A stretch of DNA of 64,000 bases, taken from NCBI GenBank assembly GCA_015143295.1, contig CM026563.1, positions 4,278,001 to 4,342,000 on the forward strand, in the 5' to 3' direction. Below, piece after piece: positions 47,701 through 52,459 of this stretch (positions are counted from its first letter, which is position 1; every line of letters begins with the position of its first letter). Made by a program: the position numbers and the translations under genes. Origin of the DNA: Tetracentron sinense (lineage: Eukaryota > Streptophyta > Magnoliopsida > Trochodendrales > Trochodendraceae). The notes beneath the pieces were generated by a model. It searched no databases, had not been told where the DNA came from, and saw only the letters and a program-made list of their open reading frames with translations.

Positions 47701-48495
47701 ATTTTCTTTGGCCAATTACCTAAGCTAAATACAAAATATCATACCCCCCTAAAAAAATCAATTAAAAAAAGGGAAAAGAAACTATGAATGTAAGAATGTG
47801 AAATAGTTGGCTCATTGGTGGGGCTAAACCCTGGTGGAAATGCTCCATCTGATGTCGTAGTTATGGCCCTTCCATATCTGATTGCAATCCAATTAGGGTC
47901 TATTCAAAATAACTATTTCATATTGACAATGTTGAAATTTCTATTGCTTCTCTTGAGGCAATGTAACATCTCTAGCAGAAATCAGGGCGTGCAGCAGATA
48001 CATGCTTCAGGACAGCCAATTCCCTCATTTTAGAACCCTTCTTTTAGTCCACTGTGCCATCATTTTCTCGGATGGTATTCTTAATGTAATACCATGTTTG
48101 TGCAGAGGAAACAGCACACAGTAACCAGAGATAAGCAGGCAACTAAACTCATAGTACGGGGTCGCCATGAGCATTGTGTTGTTCCACGAGGTTTGTCTCC
48201 GCTGCTAGATTAGCTTCTCATCCACTCTAACCTCTCCTACTTATTTATTTTCCTTTTCCCCCATTCATTTCCTTAGATTTATCCGAGGAAATGATTTGTC
48301 ATGATAACTATTTGTTCATGTTTGTTTCATGGTGATGGTGGTGCAGCGGTGCCGATTGTGGAAGCCATGGTAGCCCTGGTGCTCGTAGATCAATTGATGG
48401 CACAGTATGCACAATGTGAGCTGTTCCCCATCAATCCGGCCCTACAAGAGCCCATGGAGTTGCCGATGCTTGATCCTGCCAGACTTCCCATTTGA
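17644..48495 (+). CDS. CS: Chorismate synthase, TE-inflated and lacking central exons
   Basis: Chorismate synthase converts 5-enolpyruvylshikimate 3-phosphate to chorismate with reduced FMN, the last shikimate-pathway step, in plastids. Nine exons are visible: 17644-17791, 32533-32683, 35154-35230, 35343-35401, 35971-36054, 36179-36271, 38325-38405, 48106-48190 and 48347-48495. Splice sites are GT/AG and phases agree throughout (927 nt, 308 codons plus stop). The N-terminus is Ser/Arg-rich, like a transit peptide. Signatures present are [10 protein letters not shown] and [13 protein letters not shown]; His residues in GESHG and RPSHAD are kept. The protein is about 130 residues shorter than plant CS: everything between LTLEQ and [10 protein letters not shown] is missing, although that join is in frame. 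Signature three reads [11 protein letters not shown] instead of the usual RHDPCVVPR. Introns total about 30 kb, mostly transposons. It is probably a pseudogene or altered copy, unless the central exons were lost in assembly. Confidence 0.9.
18301..18767 (-). pseudogene. LINE C-terminal zf-RVT region, 3' half
   Basis: [19 protein letters not shown] followed by [20 protein letters not shown] is the zinc-binding CxxC...HLxxHC motif at the end of plant LINE ORF2. The upstream half lies on the other side of the hAT at 18768-21896. Confidence 0.88.
18797..19008. repeat. 106-bp tandem duplication across an LTR/host junction
   Basis: Two copies, each starting in a run of 12-13 G, include the TSD GGCAT and the first 80 bp of the LTR terminus. 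Only two bases differ. The LTR terminus therefore occurs at 18817 and again at 18923. Confidence 0.9.
20660..20667 (-). promoter_or_regulatory. TATA box of solo LTR copy 2
   Basis: TATAAATAGGGG on the minus strand is equivalent to 10018-10025. Perfect palindrome GACGATCGATCGTC near 20795 and near-palindromes GATGATCGATCGTC at 20726-20757 lie 60-150 bp upstream. Confidence 0.75.
20724..20812 (-). repeat. GATCGATC palindrome cluster upstream of LTR TATA (copy 2)
   Basis: There are three copies of GAYGATCGATCGTC, one of which is a perfect 14-bp palindrome. The position matches the cluster in copy 1 but the sequence differs. Confidence 0.88.
21941..22777. mobile_element. hAT-like element inserted in the LINE
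   Basis: TIRs TAGGGGTGATATC and TAGGGGTGGTTTAGG (reverse of the right end), with a perfect 8-bp TSD TCTAACAG (21933-21940 and 22778-22785). Excision on paper restores the LINE frame GRFTVR-SFL. It holds a smaller hAT-type MITE at 21962-22294. The rest includes a GATGTCGGACTATTTAGTCC stretch and CA-rich tracts. Confidence 0.88.
21962..22294. mobile_element. hAT MITE nested in the 21.9-kb hAT
   Basis: The left end TAGTGGGGTGTTCGAG and right end (reverse TAAAAGAGGTGTTGAG) are imperfect TIRs. The flanks TAGTCAAG (21954-21961) and TAGCCAAG (22295-22302) match 7 of 8. It is rich in GAGCTCGAGC subterminal motifs. Confidence 0.7.
22786..23195 (-). pseudogene. LINE C-terminal region, 5' half
   Basis: It encodes [20 protein letters not shown] and WFDLWCG, then [13 protein letters not shown] up to the hAT insertion at 22777. 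These are the usual post-RT motifs of plant LINEs. Confidence 0.75.
23400..24655 (-). pseudogene. LINE reverse transcriptase relic
   Basis: Open from about 24506 to 24111: [46 protein letters not shown] and SQGAFVEGR are RT blocks 0-3. The catalytic FADD block is altered to FAADADFF near 23750, and the frame is shifted several times after 24111. Confidence 0.9.
24660..24825. mobile_element. Fold-back MITE in the LINE endonuclease-RT spacer
   Basis: A nearly complete inverted structure: CACGTGTCTTCTTTGATACC...GGTTAAGATTCACTCA on the left, and GTGAATCTTAATCATAATTA...ATCAAAGAGGACACGTA on the right. This is the clearest copy of the family seen at 5.1-5.6, 12.2-12.6 and 52.3 kb. LINE coding sequence lies on both sides. 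Confidence 0.8.
24835..25456 (-). pseudogene. LINE ORF2 endonuclease relic
   Basis: ORF2 opens [19 protein letters not shown], the typical start of a plant LINE apurinic-type endonuclease, but stops after 45 codons and lacks the usual QETK box. Further pieces ([22 protein letters not shown]) lead to the endonuclease-RT spacer, which is broken at 24835 by a fold-back MITE. Confidence 0.75.
25733..28511 (-). pseudogene. LINE ORF1 relic (DUF4283-like)
   Basis: It begins [19 protein letters not shown] at 28511, the N-terminal pattern of plant LINE ORF1-like proteins. At 28206-27772 it continues with a segment containing [17 protein letters not shown] and [10 protein letters not shown], resembling the nucleic-acid-binding DUF4283 region. 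The part to 25733 is Ser/Pro-rich low-complexity sequence with a (CTC)n leucine tract. Several frameshifts are present. Confidence 0.65.
26563..26601. repeat. (GAG)n trinucleotide microsatellite
   Basis: About 12 GAG units within the LINE ORF1 relic. On the element's own strand they would encode a leucine run. Confidence 0.9.
29340..29600 (-). repeat. Three ~93-bp tandem repeats inside LTR copy 3
   Basis: GCTTATGAGTCTTGAGCAGC and its context (to GTATGCAATGCTTATG) begin near 29345, 29437 and 29531. Confidence 0.8.
30396..30403 (-). promoter_or_regulatory. TATA box of solo LTR copy 3
   Basis: TATAAATA on the minus strand, equivalent to those at 10018 and 20660. Confidence 0.72.
30440..30660 (-). 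repeat. CGATCGATCG-type palindrome cluster (copy 3)
   Basis: GACGATCGATCGTC (perfect, 30552-30565) plus about five degenerate versions such as GCGATCGATTGTCG and GCGATTGATCGTCG, about 40-260 bp upstream of the TATA box. Confidence 0.88.
30813..32532 (+). other. CS: Rest of CS intron 1
   Basis: No coding signal. About 30813-31230 may still be LINE 5' sequence or another repeat: AACCCCAAATAGTTGGGATA at about 31180 resembles the end of a plant SINE-like repeat. From about 31300 it looks like ordinary T-rich intron ending in a TTTCAG acceptor. Confidence 0.5.
32533..32683 (+). CDS. CS: Chorismate synthase exon 2 (GESHG signature)
   Basis: It follows the acceptor TTTCAG. It encodes [19 protein letters not shown], then [17 protein letters not shown] and a segment ending LELDR, with donor AG|GTACTT. 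It contains the first chorismate synthase signature and its conserved His. Confidence 0.96.
33005..33250 (+). repeat. CTCGAGCGAG palindrome repeats upstream of LTR TATA
   Basis: Two and a half ~96-bp repeats, each with CTCGCTCGAACGAG-like palindromes. CTCGCTCGAGCGAG at 33236-33249 is perfect. They lie 115-360 bp before CATAAATAC at 33366. Confidence 0.88.
33366..33374 (+). promoter_or_regulatory. TATA-like box of intron-2 LTR
   Basis: CCCATAAATACCTC, the form and setting of a plant LTR promoter. Confidence 0.5.
34045..34390 (+). repeat. Tandem hairpin array, ~70-bp units
   Basis: Six units start near 34047, 34117, 34192, 34258, 34325 and 34364. Each has a hairpin with arms CCGAGAGGAT/ATCCTCTCGG separated by two bases, followed by AAGCTTGGTGTCAGTCCCCA and a GGGACTGACAC arm. 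Last units are degraded. Open frames on both strands here are products of the repetition. Confidence 0.88.
35154..35230 (+). CDS. CS: Chorismate synthase exon 3
   Basis: Acceptor ACCCAG. It encodes [18 protein letters not shown] and on to SGIAEG, with donor G|GTTTGA. RPGQSR is a conserved substrate/FMN-region motif. Confidence 0.95.
35343..35401 (+). CDS. CS: Chorismate synthase exon 4
   Basis: Acceptor CTGCAG. It encodes [19 protein letters not shown], with donor GTGAGT in phase 0. It is separated from exon 3 by a normal short intron of 112 bp. Confidence 0.95.
35971..36054 (+). CDS. CS: Chorismate synthase exon 5
   Basis: Acceptor TCTCAG. Its 28 codons begin [20 protein letters not shown] and end YGVRSVQ, with donor GTAACC. 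The RPSHAD motif holds a conserved His. Confidence 0.96.
36179..36271 (+). CDS. CS: Chorismate synthase exon 6 ([10 protein letters not shown] signature)
   Basis: Acceptor ATGTAG. Its 31 codons begin [20 protein letters not shown] and end FSGTE, with donor GTGGGT. This is the second family signature. Confidence 0.96.
36430..36715 (-). repeat. LINE 3'-tail-like fragment in CS intron 6
   Basis: The T-rich start (TTTTATTTTTTCAATTGATT) followed by AAACAAATTATTAAAAGAGA resembles the tail of the LINE at 18.1 kb in minus orientation. It has no readable coding sequence. Confidence 0.4.
36717..36926 (-). repeat. Diverged LTR fragment of the intron-7 gypsy family
   Basis: TGATGCAGGACCATGCAACT through GTAATGGAAGTGGGAAC matches the first ~200 bp of the LTRs at 38926 and 46806, with many substitutions. 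It is an older copy, cut off by the sequence that starts at 36927. Confidence 0.75.
36927..37969 (-). mobile_element. LTR-like sequence (TGTCACGCCCCGAACCCGG)
   Basis: The left terminus TGTCACGCCCCGAACCCGG is typical of plant gypsy LTR ends. The possible other terminus is CACAATTTCTGACA at 37969. No TSD supports these borders. Confidence 0.4.
38325..38405 (+). CDS. CS: Chorismate synthase exon 7
   Basis: Acceptor ATTCAG. Its 27 codons begin [15 protein letters not shown] and end ESLTLEQ, with donor GTGCGG in phase 0. In intact plant enzymes about 130 residues would follow before the next exon seen here. Confidence 0.95.
38926..40832 (-). repeat. 3' LTR of the gypsy element, containing a LINE fragment
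   Basis: It matches 46806-47701 at both ends (38926-39660 with 46806-47515; 40663-40832 with 47517-47701). The middle has a plus-strand LINE tail (about 39765-40317) and a further 340 bp that the other LTR lacks. Confidence 0.88.
39765..40317 (+). pseudogene. 5'-truncated LINE ORF2 tail inside an LTR
   Basis: It encodes [15 protein letters not shown] and [20 protein letters not shown], the zf-RVT end of a plant LINE, and ends in CCGATCAAAAAAAGG. It is the same region as 18301-18624 but a different, plus-strand copy. Confidence 0.85.
40950..41203. mobile_element. hAT MITE in the gypsy integrase relic
   Basis: TIRs CAGTGTTGCCAGAATTGAAC and CAGTGTTGTCTGAACCGGAC (reverse of the right end). The flanks ACGTATAA (40942-40949) and ACGTACAA (41204-41211) match 7 of 8. 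Subterminal GAACCGG/CCGGTTC repeats are abundant. Confidence 0.87.
41204..41985 (-). pseudogene. Gypsy integrase C-terminus and pre-RT linker, fused by deletion
   Basis: At 41848-41408, [19 protein letters not shown] and [14 protein letters not shown] are the C-terminal part of a gypsy integrase; KYLTKWKD near 41230 resembles a chromodomain-like tail. Just upstream on the same strand (41985-41880), [19 protein letters not shown] is the linker that normally precedes RT. About 700 residues of RT, RNase H and integrase core are missing between them. Confidence 0.8.
41979..43445 (-). mobile_element. Unclassified LTR-like insertion (ACCCTAGAGGGGGGGTG type)
   Basis: It begins at TTGACCCTAGAGGGGGGGTG and carries ~40-bp repeats of TTTACAATCTCTCTTCCAAG (42260-42375). 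On the minus strand it has a TATA box (42693-42685). Palindromes including ATTTCGTCGACGAAAT lie upstream of that box. It interrupts the gypsy linker. The right border is not clear and no TSD was found. Confidence 0.5.
42685..42693 (-). promoter_or_regulatory. TATA box of the 42-kb LTR-like insertion
   Basis: TATAAAAGG on the minus strand. Palindromes ATTTCGTCGACGAAAT (42784-42799, perfect) and three degenerate versions to 42905 lie 90-220 bp upstream. Confidence 0.6.
43455..43672 (-). pseudogene. Gypsy pol linker with SLVELP repeats (downstream part)
   Basis: [20 protein letters not shown] continues the repeat linker found at 45838-46100. The two parts were one linker before the 43.7-45.8 kb insertion. 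Confidence 0.65.
43789..45250. repeat. Tandem array of about 20 units, ~71 bp
   Basis: The unit core is AGACCCCATCATGGCAGCAA, then GGAGCACCCTTGCTGCCCCA, then AAATCAAA-rich DNA and GGGGTCTTTAAT. Starts are spaced 70-72 bp (44534, 44604, 44675, 44746, 44816, 44886, 44956). Units are diverged from each other, and a few are shortened (near 44275 and 45026). Each unit contains an internal inverted pair GGCAGCAAGG/CCTTGCTGCC able to form a hairpin. Confidence 0.95.
45435..45465 (+). promoter_or_regulatory. TATA box in the loop of an 11-bp inverted repeat
   Basis: ATAACTCCCAC (45435-45445), then AATATAAAA, then the exact complement GTGGGAGTTAT (45455-45465). This is the presumed promoter of the 43.7-45.8 kb LTR. 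Confidence 0.8.
45838..46100 (-). pseudogene. Gypsy pol linker with PESxVELP repeats (upstream part)
   Basis: Six to eight ~36-bp repeats encode variations of APESLVELP on the element's strand. They lie between protease and the pre-RT linker. The plus-strand reading (DSGACGSST) is a shadow. Confidence 0.7.
46200..46700 (-). pseudogene. Gypsy aspartic protease relic
   Basis: [20 protein letters not shown] followed by [11 protein letters not shown] (catalytic DSG reads DSR), then [18 protein letters not shown] and [13 protein letters not shown]. These match the retropepsin of plant Ty3/gypsy elements. It starts only about 90 bp from the PBS, so gag has been deleted. Confidence 0.8.
46790..46801 (-). 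other. Primer-binding site (initiator Met tRNA type)
   Basis: TGGTATCAGAGC on the minus strand, four bases from the LTR edge at 46806. It matches the 3' end of plant initiator Met tRNA and fixes the element's orientation. Confidence 0.88.
46806..47701 (-). repeat. 5' LTR of the gypsy element
   Basis: TGATGCAGGACAATGC...TATCCGCATCA, 896 bp. It pairs with 38926-40832 and is next to the PBS. Short repeats GTGAATAGTAC lie near 47490. Confidence 0.92.
47707..48105 (+). other. CS: Right flank of CS intron 7
   Basis: Together with 38406-38920 this was the intron before the gypsy insertion, about 0.9 kb in all. I looked here for the missing central CS exons and found none. Confidence 0.65.
48106..48190 (+). 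CDS. CS: Chorismate synthase penultimate exon (altered signature 3)
   Basis: Acceptor TGTGCAG. It encodes [20 protein letters not shown] then HEHCVVPR, with donor G|GTTTGT. The family norm at this place is RHDPCVVPR. Here Asp is Glu and Pro is His, and VETE is replaced by QATK. An Asp in this motif is reported to be catalytically important in fungal CS. Confidence 0.93.
48347..48495 (+). CDS. CS: Chorismate synthase last exon
   Basis: Acceptor GTGCAG. It encodes [20 protein letters not shown], then [16 protein letters not shown] and a C-terminal tail ending ARLPI, with stop TGA at 48493-48495. It matches the plant CS C-terminus in length and motif. Confidence 0.95.
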
Positions 48496-49473
48496 AAGGT
48501 TCTACTAACCTTTCTTCATTACCCTCGATAACTATTCATGTGAAACACTTTTTTTCCTTTCTTTTTATTTGCTTAAAGCCATCAAAATGTGCGGATATGT
48601 TTAAGCCATTTTTTTCACTCGATTTGCTGTACACTAATGCTTCCAAGTCAATAATAGTTAAAATCTAAAGCCACGGAGTGTTCAGGGTGACACTTACCCT
48701 TTTTCTGAATGATTATTGTTTTTAAAAGCATAACCAAAGATTCAAGTATTCAACTAGCATTTGCCCCACCAAATAGTCGTAACTGTCAATACACGGTTGT
48801 TTTCTCATTTAATCCACATGCATTATGCGTGCCATTCACTAATAAAATCATGAAAAACAAAACAGGATACCCTTTTGCCCCGACATTGAGGGAGAAATTT
48901 CCATTTATAGACCTGGCCCCCGAACAAGGGGAACAGAAAAATTCACATAAGATTTTGAAAACATTAATATGGTAGCTAAAACTATCATATGTAGAACGTT
49001 GCATTGACCCTCTACTAATCATCCCATTTGAAAAAGAACTGACAAAGTCAGATTCTAGAAGGAGAAATGAACATCTATGAGTAATTATAATTGAATCAAT
49101 CTGTATTGTGGCTAGTGACGTACTGAGGCCTTATGCACGTGCTATTGTGTTGCAGGTTGCATTGAAACAGTGCTAATGAGAATGGATGATCATCTACTAA
49201 TACTAATAGTACTTGAGAGTTGAGACCGTAATGTAGTTACTAAAATGTGCAACACTGTTATGAACTGACTTTTTCAATGAGGTATTACAGCAAGGAGTGC
49301 AATCCAATCAGTTCTTTCAGTCCATGTGATGCTAACACTAGGTACTTAAAAGCTCTGTAATTTATATTAGTTGTGTGATTAACCGGAATTACCTTTTATT
49401 GCATTATGTAGACTATAAAGGGAAAAGCACCCTCTCAGCGGAAGAACTGATATATATTATTTACAATGTCATA
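48496..49473 (+). other. CS 3' flank, no gene seen
   Basis: AT-rich DNA following the CS stop codon, with no convincing polyadenylation signal picked and no coding content. Confidence 0.5.
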
Positions 49474-50238
49474 CATAGTTGTCAAGGCGACTTGAGGCGA
49501 CAGACCCCATGAACGCCCGAGTCGGTAGCTTGAGACACCCGAGGCGTTACCTGATGAATTTTTTGTTGCAAAATTTTCTCATAATATGAGATCTATGCAT
49601 GATGCATTTTCTTTTATTAGAGGTCCTACATTCATACACCATTTTCAGGATGCACTTTGATAGACCCATTGTTAGAGACAGTTCTAAGAATAATAAATAG
49701 GGATTTGAAGTGTTGGAAAAAAACGATACCCATTTAAATGAGTTTATGAGAGTTTTTTTTTTTTTTTTTTTTTTTTGGGGGGGGGTGGGTCCTAGAAGGA
49801 ATTTGGGGTATTTAAAAGCTCTTAATTTGTTAATGGATTGTCTGAGCTAGCTGTAATTTAACAACCATGGAAAAAAGAAAAACAAATAGGGACTATATGG
49901 TTCACTCATTGAAAGGGAAAACAAGTTAACATGAGAGAAACATATTTGACACTTTGACACCGTTTGTCTCTTTTTTATTTTTTCTTTTATCTGCAAACTT
50001 TTTTGTTGGATATATAAATCTTAACAATATATTGTAAAAGACATGAAAAATATATAAAATAATATTTTTTTTTTTCTTTACCAAACAATCATATTCAAAT
50101 TAAATAAATTTGTATATCCTTAAATATTAATAAAATTATATATATATATATATATTAGATTTTTAATAATGACCACCTGAGGCGACCTGTCGCCTGAGCC
50201 CACTGGAGTGCCTACAGCGTCGGCCTTTAACAACTATG
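49474..50238. mobile_element. hAT-like element, 765 bp
   Basis: TIRs CATAGTTGTCAAGGC and CATAGTTGTTAAAGGC (reverse of the right end). The flanks ATGTCATA (49466-49473) and ATGCCATA (50239-50246) match 7 of 8. Subterminal GAGGCGAC repeats lie at both ends (TTGAGGCGACAGACC; ACCTGAGGCGACCTGTCGCC). It includes a T24G9 run at 49753-49785. Confidence 0.87.
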
Positions 50239-50246
50239 ATGCCATA

Positions 50247-51771
50247 TCTTGTTAGTTGTTTCCACATCTAAATATTTGCAATCAAATGTGAAGTATACAG
50301 TGTTTTGGTTAGTCTTAGTAGATAAATTCTAATAATGCAGAGTTTACACACCCAATGGCCAATTAAAATTCTGTTTCAGTCAATGGGGAGCTCATTCAAT
50401 TATGTTATGCACCTTTCTTTCCAGTTTTAGTTACACTCCCCCACCATGTCGATGCAATGCTTATCCGTAATATGCCACTAATGAGAACAACACTATTTTA
50501 ATCACTCTTGATATATCCTCCATTTTCTTATTCTTTCTCCTTTTTACTTTGTGATTAATTAGTTACTGTTAATCATGAATTACACATTGTTGATATGCTT
50601 TTAGGTGGAAAAGAGTATAAGAAACCGCACAAATGATCACCAACAGAATACAAGTAGTTTTAAAAGATGTTCTTTTTCCCCCTTTGGTGTCGAATTCTGA
50701 AAGTTGTCTTGTTAGAGCTCTCCCAAGTACCAAACATTTGAATAAATAAAATAAGGAAGATGTGTGAATGAAATGTAAGTTAAATAGTCTATTGTCCAAA
50801 GGGATAAGGTATTTATAAAGAAGAGAAAGCTAAAGCAGATTCCCTAAGAAAGTTAGGTATGATGATAAATAATGGAAGCAAATACATACAAAAACTCAAA
50901 AAGATAACAGACAATTAGTCAAACATTACATTATAAAAGCTCCAAAAGAAAATCAGACACTAGCGTCCCCACCTTACGGACCATGTGAGATGAGGAGACT
51001 AATTAAATTTTTTTTTTTTAGAATTTCTAGTTTTCTGCTCTAAGCTTTGGGTGAGGCATGACGAAAATGGAATTCTATATTTGAATAGGCCAAAAAAGAA
51101 AGACTGAAAAGTGTAGGAAAAAAAAATTGAAAGGGGACTACTGTATATTACAAATATTAAATAAAATAAGCGATGATCAAGTTTATCATTAGCTTGAGGG
51201 AATCTTTAGTAGGTTACATAATCGGTCCTTCAATATAACGGCAACACATGTGAGAATTTTTGCAATTGGAAGCAGGATTGTCCTGTTAGGGATGATGGTG
51301 CTGAAAAATTCATGGAAGTTGTATTTTGAGAAGATGCAGCTACTTTTACTCAAATGATATTTGGGTCCTGATTATTGAGTAAAGGAGGAGATAGATCCTT
51401 ATTATTGAGTCTTAATGGGTACCACAACATATTATAGAAGGATGGAATCTAAAGTCTCTTTTAAATGGTTTATAGTGTTGTCTCATCTGATTCCATCTTC
51501 CCTACCAAACAACATCACTAAACTCAACTGTGAATTACATACCAAGCTTCAAACACACACCAGCCAACCAGGTAAGGCAGTTTTCTATCATTACTCCTTA
51601 GAAACACTTTTTTCAAGGGGTGTTTGGTGACAAAGTTTATCTTGTCATCAAATGATGAGGTGTAGGTGAATTACTGGTTTAATTGGAAGCTCATTGCCAT
51701 TGATTATGCTTACGCACCTACAATCAAATCAGGCTTTTTCTTTTTTCTGGTCACTACTCTGAAATCCTATG
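50247..51771. other. Intergenic, no gene recognised
   Basis: AT-rich sequence; open frames of up to 76 codons show no recognisable content. Confidence 0.5.
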
Positions 51772-51914
51772 CTATGTTTGGTTGCTGAGAAAATTGCTCA
51801 AAACATGGAAAAGAAAAGAAAATTTTGGATTCTTAATACAATTTTTGGTTGTGTTTTGTCTAATTTTTTTTTTTTTTCCATGTTTTTACTTATTTTCTCG
51901 ACAACCAAACATAG
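51772..51914. mobile_element. Fold-back MITE, 143 bp
   Basis: CTATGTTTGGTTGCTGAGAA at the left and TTCTCGACAACCAAACATAG at the right are inverted copies, with CAAAACATGG/CCATGTTTTT next inside. Related sequence at 4755-4905. The TSD was not resolved. Confidence 0.7.
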
Positions 51915-52301
51915 GGGTAGCGTCCGTCCCAACAGACTAGAAACCTGTCCATTTTCTTTGCCAAGTGGCTTACATTCTGAATATGAAAGTATGGTTATGG
52001 AAGTTAGGGTTGTCTCCTCGGCTGCTACCTTCCCCAAGGCCGGAATTACGCCCTCCTCTATTCAAAGCAGCACTGCTGACCTTAGAACTTGATAGGAATA
52101 TTCCTTCTTCTTTGTGAAACACGCAGGTGTGAAGAACTTCCTTCCTCCTTGCCATCAGATACTTGTCCAACCAAAGAGATCGTCCCCTGGGCCGACCATA
52201 GACCCCACAAAGTCATCCTAAACCGGTAGAGAGGGAAATGTTTTAACTTGCCCCAGAAAAAGGATTCCACAATGTAGTGGTGGAATGTGCTGTTCTCATT
52301 G

Positions 52302-52459
52302 GCCCATGTCCTCCTTTTTAACACATATCAACTGTGTAGTTAAGGAATCTCACTCTTACGGTTAAGCAATCTAACCTTAGTTTTTAGGGAAAAAAAATAT
52401 TGATTTTAATTTTCTTAAGCCTAACCATATTTAAAGCGGTATGTTAAAAGGGACACATG
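52302..52459. mobile_element. Fold-back MITE family copy
   Basis: CATGTCCTCCTTTTTAACAC on the left and GTTAAAAGGGACACATG on the right, with CTAACCTTAGTTTTTAGGGA in the centre. It is followed by TTTGACTACATAGTTAAATG, which also flanks the copies at 5.4-5.6 kb. Confidence 0.7.

Larger units (their letters stand above)
38926..47701 (-). mobile_element. Ty3/gypsy LTR retrotransposon in CS intron 7
   Basis: Two LTRs (38926-40832 and 46806-47701) with TGATGC...GCATCA ends and a perfect 5-bp TSD TTTTC (38921-38925 and 47702-47706). The primer-binding site TGGTATCAGAGC (initiator Met tRNA type) is on the minus strand at 46801-46790. A purine tract AAGGAGAG adjoins the left LTR. Minus-strand pol relics follow the order protease (46.2-46.7 kb), repeat linker, pre-RT linker (41.9 kb), integrase C-terminus (41.2-41.85 kb). 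Gag and nearly all of RT-RNase H-integrase are deleted. It carries at least four insertions. Confidence 0.93.
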
